From Spirodela intermedia (taxonomy: Eukaryota; Streptophyta; Magnoliopsida; Alismatales; Araceae): DNA of 64,000 nucleotides. Below are positions 1 to 11,300 of the stretch, piece by piece; within the stretch, counting starts at the first letter, position 1, and the number at the start of each line of letters is the position of its first letter. A program made the translations under genes and the position numbers. The stretch is from contig LR746268.1 in the NCBI GenBank assembly GCA_902729315.2, positions 4,705,501 to 4,769,500 on the forward strand. Direction: 5' to 3'. The notes under the pieces were generated by a model. The model was not told the origin of the DNA. It worked only from the letters and a program-made list of their open reading frames with translations, and did no database searches.

Positions 1-563
1 GCGATGAGCAGCATGAAAATAGAAGATATGGATGCTATGGAATTGGCCCTGCCATAAATCCACAAATTGCATCAATCTGGAACATTTCTATATCTGAGAG
101 GACCATCATGGCCATCAAATCCGATGAATTAAAATGGGAATAAAACAAATGTATCCCTAGTGAAGCCTAAAGCAGCCGTTTTGAAATCACTATTTTGGTT
201 TTTTTTTTTTTTTTTCCAGTGCGCCATTTTTATTATGTCGCATCAGGTTAATCATGGCAGCATTAAGTTTCTAGTATTGGAAAGAAACATTTCATGATAA
301 CAAGATCACAGGTATTAACTAACGATCAAGGCGCCATATTGTTCGAGCAGAGCTTAAAGCGCACACGATCTTCAATCCAGGCAAGTATCAAGCATTAATG
401 GATAGCATTGACGAAATCCATAATTCCCCCCCAAAGAAATGGGAGAGTGATGCAACACCACATACAGATGAAACAAGAAATGTGTGAAGGTCGTAGAGCA
501 GAGTAAGTTTCTCGTCGCCCAGAATATATGCATACGACGATGGAATTGGAGAGGGCAACTTAC

Positions 564-2446
564 CGGACGCAGTGGAAGGCCCAGGGGACTCAGGATACAG
601 TCAGGAACAGGAATCACTCTTTCTCTAGGATGATGGAACCGACACACTGCACCAAACTTGCAATCCCCAGTCTTCATGTAATATTGGCACTCCGGTTCGC
701 CGGGTCTCTCTGGAAATAGATTCTCCTTCTGAAATGCATATACCCCCATAGGGACGGAGTTGACTTGATATGGGGAAACTGAGCCTTGACCTCCAGAACC
801 AGTGATCTCACTTTGCTGGGAGGACCCATAGATTTGACTAGTTCTGGGAGGAGTCTGCTGCTGGTTCCCAGGGGATGAGACAGAGGAGCCCATCTGTCCC
901 TGGAGAGAGATTCAAAATTTTTGGCATTTGAAACTGGCTAAATTTCCATGACCAATCCCGCTACCGGGTCCAGTTTCTTCGACGGAATGCAGAAAATAGA
1001 GAACGAAATAGGACTTACGGGATATGCATTCCATCCAGGAACTTGAACCATCCCCTGAGGAAGAATAAGCTGAGCGTAGCTTGAAGGGCCTTGCCAGCGT
1101 GTGCCCGCTATGAAGGAAGCTCTTGAAAGAGGCCAGTTTGTCAACCCTCCTGAATAGGGCTGTTGACCAGGGATTGCCGGAGAAGGCACAGTAGTATAAA
1201 CAGAAGAACCGCGTAAAGAGACCACAGTATTAGATGGCTGTGGATGGTGAAATTTACAGGTATCCCCAAACTTACATAACCCAGTCCTCAAATAATATGC
1301 ACACTCCTTCTCATTCTGCACAAAGAACAGCAAAAAAAAAAAAGGAACGGCAAAATATAGCTAAAGTGAGTTTCATACGCTGAATAATTTCCCACATTCG
1401 AATAAAATATTTTGGGCAACACAGAGCCTAAGCAAACAGGAGGAGCGAACCGGTCGAAGGGGGTAGCCTAGAACATTTAAATGAGTTCTCCCAGAGTCTG
1501 CTGCGATATCTCTTGGGTGATGGAACTTGCATGTTGCTCCAAATTTGCACGTTCCTGTCTTTAAATAGTACTGCACAAGTTCAAACGTATCTCTTAGCTC
1601 ACAAAATTGGTAATCAGTAGGAGAAACAAAACTGTAGTAAGCAAGAAATTAAAGACCAGAGCTTCGTACTAATTATAAAAAAACACAAATAATGATTAAG
1701 AGATGTGCCCAACATCACACACCCTTTAACAGAGAGCATGGGACTCGGAATCTATGTTCCGGAACTTAAACATGTGGCAAAGAGTACTCAGATCCTAGGA
1801 ATCGAGAGGGGTAAAAAGGGCAGACGAAGTCAAACTTTGATTCCCACTATCGAAATAATACTAACTGGAAGTTTTGGAGTCGGTGAAGTCTAGAATTTGG
1901 ATCGCCTGTCCAAACTGGAAGCTTCATATCAATAGATACGGTGTAACAGAGGAACATAAGACCATATGTATACGCTGCACTGAGGATGAACTGGCTCTTG
2001 GCAACCATCACATTTACCATGATTACTCAAAAAGCACAAAACACCGGCACTTCCATCAATCCGTATTCATAAATAGCCCACACATACCTAGCATGTTTTA
2101 AATTTGGGTGGGAAAACCTAAAAAAGAATAATTGCAAGGACCACTTTTCTGCATTTGGGATGGTTGCAGCATGCAATATGTTAATCACGCAAAAATCCTG
2201 TCCTGAAAACACTATAATTAGTACCATCCCCGTGCGGATTCATGGTTTCCTCAGATTGCATTGGTTGCAAGATCACTCCCAAGTCAATGTGGCCAAAATA
2301 CAATGAAATAAGAGAGTACTACATAAATTTAAAGGCAAACATAAGGAGCATGTTTTAAAAGGAAAGTACATGATTTTCATGGATTTTCATTCAAAGCAAA
2401 CATTTTCATTCACCAACTCAAATCCTTCGCGGCCCAGGACTTAGTG

Positions 2447-2477
<31 letters not shown>

Positions 2478-4653
2478 TTGACGGAGGAAAGGAAGGGAAA
2501 GGAAAAGCGAAAATGACGGATGAAATAACGAGTAGGCTCCCTCCTCGTCTTCTCTCTACATGGCTTTCCTACCTCCTCTTCCTCTGGCTCTCATTCATGT
2601 GGCTACATTTCCTTCTTTCTCTAATGAGAATTGGCCGATCCCACAAACTTGACTCACAATTAGATTAAAACACTTAGATAAAGCATGTCAATATTGTAAG
2701 TTGTGTTTACATGAGATTTACAAACTCGCACACACACACACATACATATGCTGTATTTGGCCATAATGCCACACATCGTCACTTGTTGAAGATCACAACC
2801 ATCTCAACAACTGTGATTATTCAGCAAGAGGCATTGTTTTTTCTTGCCTGATTCTCTCACTGCAAATTTCAACATGCTTCAACCACGGATCCATCTATTA
2901 ATTCTACGCATCTATTAGAAACTCGGGTACTTGTTCAAGATGCGATCATATTAATGATTTACAAGGAAAGCTGGCAACGAATTGGCCGTGAAATGAGAAA
3001 ATAATAATAAACTTACCTGACACTCAGGCTGTCCAACTCTTTCAGGAAATACCCCTCTAAATCTGGCAGCAGCGGCGGCCTGAAATTGTGTAAGACCTAA
3101 TCAAGCCCAAAAACTGACCATAAAAAACGAAATTAGGTGTACTAGCAAAGATGTATAAAACAACAACATTCTGGAAGAGAGAAACCAACGGGATGAGAGA
3201 AACAAGTCTTCAGTTCAACTTAAACAGATGAACAGTTTATGTACACTGGTTTCCTGTGACCCACTTTACAGATAAGCAATTAGATTGCGAAAAGGAACAT
3301 ATAGCTCTTATTTGTTGTATGATCCCATGAAATGTAAGTAATGCAGAAGAGTTCAGAATGTCTGTTTTGGTTCATAAGATACCATTTCGAACCTTGGAGA
3401 ATGGTCGGCAATGAGGATAGTAATAAAGCTAAGCAAGAGACTGATTAACACAAAAGGATCGGTCAATGCACTGCTTGCATAATATAAATTGCATCTGGAG
3501 AACCTCAAGGAATATAGAAAGAGAAGGAGAAAATAAATACGAATAGATAATTAAGACTTGCTAAGGAGAAAATGAAGGGGATACTCACCAGCGTTCTATC
3601 GGGAGGGTGGTTAAATCTGCACGTAAGCCCAAATTTGCAGAGGCCAGTCCTGATGTAATAAGAACAATCTGGCTCTCCCAGGCGTTCGGGATATGGCCCA
3701 CGTTCAATAGCTTCGTCAGCTCTCATATTCACTTGCCACATATTATCTGGATGGAGCAAGAGCCAACCACATTTTGAACGCTTAATATAATCGAAAATTT
3801 CTGAAATCCACGAGAAATCATCTTTTTATTCCATTGGTGTACCTAAATCGTGATAACGTTACCAACGATTTCTGCAGACGAAAGAAATCTTCGAAATAAA
3901 TGAATGAAATAGGAGGAAAGGAAGATATTCTTTTAAAGGGGCTGCATATAAATAGTTTCCACTGGCCAGTCAGGAAAGGTTTCAAAATACGAAGACAAAT
4001 TTCTAAGTACGTGAGAGCACGGTGGGGTTGAAGAGTCGATCCTGGCAAATACGATTTGTAATCTTCAGATTCCTTCGCCATTGCATGTTCGTTTTAGGTT
4101 CAGGATATGGAGAAATCGATGGGAATTTCAACCCTTGACAACTTGGAGAGCATAAACCGGCATTTCTTCGAATTGAGGGAATAAACCTACGAGAAGCAAA
4201 AAAAAACATGCGGACTCCGAAGAAACAAAAGCTTTTTGAAATTTTCTGCGCCGGCCTTCATGTATGAAATCTGAAAGAAAATAAGGCAAATTCCTCGAAA
4301 AGCATCCCGATCGCGTGGGTAAACCTGCCGAATCGTACGCGTTCCAAGTTCAAAACGAAATACAGATCCTTAAAGGGAATCGATTACAATGGGCATGGGA
4401 GGGCAATTTCGACTCCCTGGAGACCCTATCTTCCCTCATTTTCCGACCGCGAAAACCTAACTAGAGTATTAAATAAAAAAACGCGATCAGCACCGCCGAA
4501 CGGAGCATGAGTGGCAGAAGAGTCCCCGGAACGAAAGGTCTGGCAACCCTAACCTGTATCGTGCGGGGATCCCAAAGAAGAGGACACTTCCATCACGGCC
4601 GTCGCGGCCGCCGGCCTAGCGTCTCTAGGCACCCGAGCTCCGGCCCCCTCCAT
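564..4653 (-). CDS. CCCH zinc-finger protein, ZFN1/ZFN3 type (3' end outside window)
   Basis: This is a plant CCCH-type zinc-finger protein with tandem C-X8-C-X5-C-X3-H fingers, a family that binds nucleic acid, mostly RNA. Visible coding exons on the minus strand are 4554-4653, 3589-3746, 3017-3079, 1451-1570, 1019-1315 and 564-899. All phases agree and give 358 residues before the window ends. Fingers begin at about Cys61, Cys106 (split by an intron), Cys152 and Cys317. The linkers [21 protein letters not shown] and [10 protein letters not shown] and the repeated GYPLRP/GLPLRP are hallmarks of the ZFN group. Family members have five fingers. The fifth is not found between 1 and 563, where I see only intron, so the last exon should lie to the left of the window. 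The start at 4653 is chosen because its exon ends in GATACAG before GTTAGG and joins in frame to DNMWQVN; a second in-frame Met lies 20 codons later. The exact paralogue is not resolved. Confidence 0.88.
2445..2472. repeat. (GA)n microsatellite in a CCCH intron
   Basis: A perfect GA dinucleotide run sits in the long intron between the 3017-3079 and 1451-1570 exons, so it has no coding effect. Confidence 0.9.
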
Positions 4654-4670
4654 CTCAGAAACGCCACCAT
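4593..4670 (-). promoter_or_regulatory. Upstream ORF overlapping the CCCH start codon
   Basis: An ATG at 4670 opens a 25-codon reading frame that ends with TGA at 4593. It is out of frame with the main start at 4653 and overlaps it by 61 bases. Ribosomes that start here would miss the main start, so it could lower translation of the zinc-finger protein. Whether the transcript reaches this ATG is inferred, since the transcription start is unknown. Confidence 0.4.
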
Positions 4671-6756
4671 CGTCGTCACCGTGGACACGAGACGCGGCCG
4701 CGGTTGCAGCCGAGGGGGACCATTCTCGCGCGGCCCAGAATCTCCGCCTCCGACAGCCACGCGCGTCGCCTGACTACTAGATTAAGGTGGAGGGATAGAG
4801 CTGGAAGGGGAGAAAAAGACGGAACGAAGATGGTGGACCCAGAGGTGGCAACCAAGATAGAAGAGCGCAGGCCTTCTCCTCTCCACAAACTTAAATGCCC
4901 ACGCAGAGAGAGAACGAGAGCGAACCACAGAGAGAGATAGAGAGAGAGAAAGAGAGAGAAGAGGGAGGGGGGGCCGCGGAGCCAAGCCAACCTGCGAGAA
5001 GATGACCGACAGCGCGACCCGGCCAGTCGCTCGCCTCCTACCACTTCAGTCGTTAGTCGTTAATCAGGCGCCAGACGGTGTGATACGGATAGTGAAGAAA
5101 TATGTGGGAAAAATAAATAATAAAATAATATAACTATTCTCAATACGTGTTTAACTGTGGAGGTTCGTAGATATTCGGTCAATAAATATTTTATTTTATT
5201 TTATCTTTTTTCACTAATGAAAAATTACACAATCTCTCGCACTCATCTAATCCTTAATGCTTCTGAAAAGTGGAAAAATATGTGTATGCTTATTATTTCA
5301 TTTTAAATATATTATAACATTTTAAAAAATGATGTCACATATTTTTTCAAATATGTCGTTGATAAATAGGACCCAAGTGAAGTCGTGGCAGGAGCCCGAG
5401 CTTAGAGATTTTTTTTCTGAAAGGCATAGGATAAGTGACAAATTTATTTAAATGGTTATATGTGGTTGCAAGTAAGTGCCTAGTGGAAGGTGATGTGGTA
5501 GGGCCCCAGCTCTGAGGGAGTCGGATGAGTTCTAGCAATAAGCTCATGGTCAGGAATGATCACCCTTATGTAACTCTTATTTAACAAAATGCCCTGAAAT
5601 TTACTTTAAAAATCGTAATGAAGGCCTCGAATAACAACGGCATGTGAAAATAATAATTGATTAAAAAAATGTATTTTTTTGTTAGTCTTATATAATCCAA
5701 CGACGACTACTTTGAAGGTTTGTTTGGGTAAAACTTTGACCCCGTGGTGCATACTGGGGGCATATCTAATATATTCGATCTTGTGGGGCGATACTTGTTA
5801 AATATTAAACTTAAATGTGACTAAATTAAACTCAGACGGTTTCTCCGACGCAAGCTGTGCATAAAGTAGATCGAATCAAAATAGACCGCCTTAGTCTGCC
5901 ATAAGTTCTCTACCCCGCCACCTTTAAAAAAGGCCTAAAGAAAGTGGGCTCAAAACGAGATGAGAGGATAATATTTATCTTGGAATGTTTAATTATATAT
6001 ACTATTAAATTTTATTTATACCCTCGCGGGGCGGGTGGGACCGTCGAGGAGGGGAAGTTTTATTTCTTACGGGGAGAAAAATATCGAAACTCAAAATTTT
6101 CGAGAGGATCACGCGCCGTCCTGTCAGAGCGTTGACTGAAGATATCTGCCACGTGCCTGATCCGCATCTCGGCGGTATCAAGCGGGACCAGTGTAAAAGT
6201 CAAAAGCTGAGAATAAGACACGCGTCCTCTCTGGACTAAGCCGGTGGGCTCGTTGTTTGCCATCCGTCCAGCTCGTCTCTATCTGACACCAGCTGCGGGA
6301 GGGGGGGCCCATATTTTCAAAAGACCCGGATCCGAGCGTGGGGAGAATGTCCGCGGGAGGCTCATTAAGGACTTAAATCATATTATTCTCCCGATAACTA
6401 CGTTTTTTAATTATTAATTACGCTTCCCGGCGGCGGCGCCACCCGCAGCGCGGATCCCCACCTTTCCCGCGCGCATCTTTCATGGGACTGCAGCTTTGTT
6501 GTATTATTTACGGTCATGCCATCGGGGCTGCGCCGCCGAAGACGAGGAGTGGCAGGGACGGTATTAATGAGACATAAAAGGGCCTTTTATTTTAATGCGG
6601 GCCGAGGCTGTTACTTGCGGCAACGGCCTGCACTTGGCCGCCTGCGGCGGGACGAAATGGCTGCGTCTTCGCCCTCCCCTGTCACACGTTCTTCGTGCCG
6701 CTTTTGCGGGTGTTGCCCTCTGACACGACTTCCAGAAACGCCCGGACGACAGAGAT

Positions 6757-6758
<2 letters not shown>

Positions 6759-6792
<34 letters not shown>
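6759..6792. repeat. (GA)n microsatellite upstream of MSP1
   Basis: A run of about 17 GA units lies about 1.5 kb upstream of the MSP1 start. Such tracts are the known binding site of plant BPC/GAGA-binding factors, so a regulatory role is possible but not shown. Confidence 0.9.
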
Positions 6793-6795
<3 letters not shown>

Positions 6796-7047
6796 GATTC
6801 TTGTCCTTACTGGTGTTGCTCTTTTTGGGCAGGTCTTTGATAAGGAGGAGGGGGGGGGGTTGTGTTTGTCGGAGTGGTATTGTTTGTGGATGCCTGCTGC
6901 TGGTCTCCGGCTCGCCACCATCGAGTCCGGCCAACGCTCTCCGGCGAACGCTGCCGCCTGTAGCAGTCGCAAAAGACGGGGAGGATGAGGAAGAGAGAGG
7001 CCACCTTGTGCTCGCTGCTGTAAGCCTGTGAGTGTGTTCCGTCGATC

Positions 7048-7055
7048 CCTCTCTT

Positions 7056-7086
<31 letters not shown>

Positions 7087-7092
7087 CTCTCT
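7048..7092. repeat. (CT)n(AT)n compound microsatellite upstream of MSP1
   Basis: A CT run passes into a short AT run and back to CT. It lies about 1.25 kb before the MSP1 start codon, in a pyrimidine-rich stretch that could be promoter or distal leader. Confidence 0.9.
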
Positions 7093-8331
7093 CGCCGTCT
7101 TTGTATGGTTTCTCTCGGATGAGCTCGTCTCCGCTCTCCCGTCGTTTTTGTTCCTCGAACAAAGATGGAGCTTCTCCGCCTTTTAGCCGGCCATGGCTTC
7201 CGCTGATTCCTCCCAGTCGTTGTTTTTCTCTCTCTGGACATGCTCTTCCGATCATTCTGCCTCCCTCTGCTATCTGCCATCGCGGAGCGGTCAGTTTTTG
7301 GGGTCGGCCTTCGGTTGATCGTCGTCTTCCTACCTCTGCAGCGCCGCCGGCGCCTCGTCCCCACCGTCGACGTGGGTGGGATTCCCTGCGCATTGCCCCC
7401 ATTTTTTACGAGAGCAATCAATGGCAGATGACGACTCCTGTCATTTTCCCGTGCCTCTGTAGCTAAGCATCTGGTTCTCTTTTTCCCCCGCTTTTCCTCG
7501 ACCACCTCTCCCTTCCACCGCCGCCCAACGCTTACGCCCTTCCGCCAAACTTTCCGCTGCCACACAGATATGGCGCCTTCTTTCTCCAGCTTTCTATGAC
7601 AGATTCTTTCTATATCCCGTCGTCTCCTCGTTCGCTCCTCCCATCCCCAGGCCTCTCCTTTTCTGCGAGGTGGCAGCTGGTTTTGGGAGCGTCCCTCTCT
7701 TTCCATCCTTCGTTCGCATCAGTCGTAGGGGTCTTAGGGGGCTGTGTAGACGTCTTCTTCTTCGGGTGTTACCTGCTCTCCCATGCCCAGCGCCATATCC
7801 GCTGCAACCTTTTTCCCTTCTCGGAGGTCTTCATTTACTGCTGCGAGTGCCTCGCCTACGTGTCGTGAGATACTCCGCCATTAACGCTGTCCAAGCCCCA
7901 GTTTCCATTACTAGCACCGGGAGCTTCGTCCCCCCTCCTCACTCTTCGTAACTTCGCCGTGATCATCTCTGTATGCATCTGACATGAAAACCAGGTTTCA
8001 GAACTTCTCGGGACGAGGGAAAGCGGGGAGCGCGAGAGCTTTACTCTTCCACTTCCAGGTGGTGCGAGGGAGCTCTGCGGCGTAGTCCGAGAGATCCTGG
8101 CGGTCGGTCGCCGGCGGCATCTTTCTTCTTCTGTTTCGCGCGAGATATCTCGTTCACGCCCCCATCTGTCCGCCGGATTTTCCAACCTCCGGAACGTCGT
8201 GGTCTTCTTCGACGGAGGTGGTGCCTTCTGTCCGGTAACTTCCCGTGTGATCATGGCGTCGTCCTCTTCCGTGTGTCTGCTTCTGCATGGAGACAGTCTG
8301 AGTTGCGTGATCTATCTTCAGTGAGTTCAGG

Positions 8332-11300
8332 ATGGTGACAAGAGGACGATGGACGTCGCTACTGGTTTCTGTTCTCTGTGTGCTGTCCTGTGAAGCGACC
8401 TTCTTCGGCGATACTCGCTTGCTGCACACGCTGAGGGACGCGCTCGCGCAGAGGAGATACGCCCTTCCAAGCTGGTTCGAGCCGCAGATCCCTCCCTGCA
8501 ACTGGTCCGGGATAGTCTGCGAAGGTAACCTAGTTTACGGCATCGACTTGTCGGGGACGGGGATGGACCTTCCGATTCCACCCTGCATGGGAGACTTCAG
8601 AGGCCTGAGAAGGCTCAACCTCAGCAACGGCGGATTCTCCGGGCCAATCCCGGAAACTTTTGCGAACCTGCTGAATCTGCAGTCGCTTGATCTGAGTCAC
8701 AATCAGATTTCCGGAACCCTGCCGTCGTGGATCTTCGATCTGAGAATGCTGAAGGAGCTGGTGTTCGATTCCTGCGATTTCTCCGGGGAGCTTGTTTCTG
8801 CGGTGGGGCGGCTGGGCAACCTCACGAGGCTTTCTCTCTCCGGGAATTCTTTCATCGGGAGCCTCCCAAGCGAGCTCGGGAACTTGCAGAGCCTGGAGTA
8901 TCTTGATCTGAGCATGAACTCTTTCGACGGGAATCTGCCTTCGGACCTGGGAAACCTCACCAGGTTGCTTCATCTCGATGCCAGCCGTAATGGCTTCACT
9001 GGATCGATCTTCGGGGAGATAGGGTACCTGCAGGACCTTCTTACTCTCGATCTCTCGTTCAACTTACTGACAGGATTCATTCCCCCGGTGATCGGCAGGC
9101 TGAAAGCCCTAGAGTCCCTCTGGTTGGGATCGAATGGATTAACGGGGAGCATCCCCCCAGAGATCGGGAACCTTTCCCGGCTGAAGATCATCGGCATCCA
9201 GGGTTGCAGGCTGACGGGGAGCGTTCCAGAAGAGATATCTCATCTGAGAAGCTTGCTAGGGTTGGATATCTCCGAGAACAGTTTCGAGGGTCAGCTCCCT
9301 GCGGGAATCGGAGAGCTGACGGATTTGGTTTACCTCATCGCCGCTCACTCTGGACTCAGCGGCCGCATCCCGGAGGAGCTGGGGAATTGTCGGAGTCTCA
9401 GAACCCTAGATATCTCCTTCAATTCCTTATCCGGTTCTCTGCCGGATGCTCTTGCTGCATTGGAGTCGATCGGCACGTTCATCGTCGAAGGGAATCAGAT
9501 CTCTGGTCCGATTCCCGAATGGATCAATGGCTGGGAAGAGATCAACTCCATAAGATTGAGCAAGAACATGTTCGTCGGATCACTTCCTCCGTTGAAGCTG
9601 CCATCCTTGACGACATTCTCTGCGGATGCCAACCTCCTAACTGGCGAGATACCGCCGCAGATCTGTGGTTGCAGGTCGCTAGCGCTTCTCTCCCTGTCGG
9701 AGAACGAGCTCACCGGGAACATCAGTGGCACCTTCAGGGAATGCTCCCATCTCACCGATCTAATCCTCGCCGGTAACAGACTATCCGGCGAGTTGCCGGG
9801 TTATCTGGTAGATCTCCCCCTCGTCACCCTGGAACTGTCTCAGAACAACTTCTCCGGCGAGCTTCCGAGCCAGTTGCTTAGATCGTCGACCATTCTGGAG
9901 CTGTCGCTCAGCAGCAACCAACTCGCCGGCCGGATACCGGACGCCACTGGAGAGACCTCCAGTGTGCAGCGGCTGCAGCTCGACGGCAACCTCTTCGAAG
10001 GATCCATCCCGAAATCTTTAGGCAAGCTCAAGAATCTCACCAATCTCTCCCTCCGCGGGAACAGACTGAGCGGTGAGATTCCTGCGGAGCTTTTCGGCTG
10101 CACGAACCTGATAGCCCTAGATCTGGGGGGAAACAACCTCTCTGGCCCGATCCCTAAGACAATATCTCAGCTGAAGCTTCTGGACAACTTGGTGCTCTCT
10201 GGGAATCGTCTCTCCGGCGACATTCCCGGCGAGATCTGCGCCGGATTTCAGAAGATGGCTCCGGCGGACTCGGAGTTCACGCAGCACTATGGCGTCCTCG
10301 ACCTCTCCGGCAACGCCTTCACGGGACCGATCCCGGCGGGGATCAAGAACTGCGTGGTGATCATGGAGCTGAAGCTGCAGGGGAACAAGCTCAGCGGTGG
10401 GATTCCTCCTGAGCTAGTGCACCTCGTCAACCTGACCTTCCTCGACCTCTCCTCCAACCTTCTGACGGGGCCCATTCCTCACCAGCTCTTTCCCCTGAAA
10501 AATCTTCAGGGCCTCGTCCTCTCCAACAATCTCATCAATGGCTCCATCCCTGATTCCCTTGGTGCCATGCTCCCCAGCCTGGTGAAGCTCAACCTCTCGA
10601 TGAACAAGCTCACTGGCGGCTTCCCCTCTTCGGTCTTCGCCGTCACAAGCCTCACCCACCTGGACGTCAGCGCCAACTTCCTCTCCGGGCCGGTCGCCAT
10701 CCCCGGCGGTGTCGCCGGAGAAACCAGCTCCCTGCTTGTCCTCAACGCCAGCAACAACCATCTCGCTGGCGGCATCAGCTTCGCCTTCTCCAATCTCACT
10801 TCCATCTCCATCCTCGATCTCCACAACAACGAGCTCTCCGGCAGGCTGCCGCCCTTATTCGCCAACCTCGCCTCATTGACCTACCTCGACATCTCCGACA
10901 ACAACCTCGAGGACGCCATCCCCTGCGGCATCTGCAGCATCGAAGGGCTCTCCTTCGCCAATCTCTCCGGCAATCGATTCACCAGGTACATGCCGGAGAA
11001 TTGCGCCGCCGACCGCCTCTGCCCTTCCAACTTATCCGCCGACCTCCTCCTCCTCCCGGTGGTGGCCTACCCGGGCTCGGCCCGAGCTCTGAACCACTCG
11101 TCCATCTTTGGGATCTCCCTGGGCGGGGCCGTCGTCTTCCTCGCCCTGCTACTCGCCCTGCTACGATGGAAAACCCGCGGGCAGAAGCCTCCCTCCGAGC
11201 TCCTCTCCGCCACCAGCGCCAGCAAGTCCTCCACAGTGGAGCCCGCCTCCACGGAGGAGCTCCTGGGGAAGAAGACCAAGGAACCTCTGAGCATCAACAT

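Larger units (their letters stand above)
4654..8331. other. Intergenic region between divergent CCCH and MSP1 genes
   Basis: This region holds the promoters and leaders of the two divergent genes. 4900-4970 is a GA-rich stretch that would be a CT-rich leader for the CCCH gene. 5050-6500 is AT-rich with no convincing gene. 6500-8331 becomes GC-rich, with many overlapping open frames of low complexity on both strands that resemble no protein I know; part of it is probably the MSP1 leader. Microsatellites lie at 6759-6792 and 7048-7092. Confidence 0.6.

Noticed and set aside
1-371. Search for the fifth CCCH finger and stop codon at the left edge
   Set aside because: No C-X8-C-X5-C-X3-H pattern is found on the minus strand here, so this is taken as intron and the gene as incomplete.
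6611-7402. 263-residue open frame on the minus strand
   Set aside because: It is built from Arg/Glu/Ser runs across a (GA)n tract and GC-rich leader sequence, resembles no protein, and overlaps several equally long frames on both strands.
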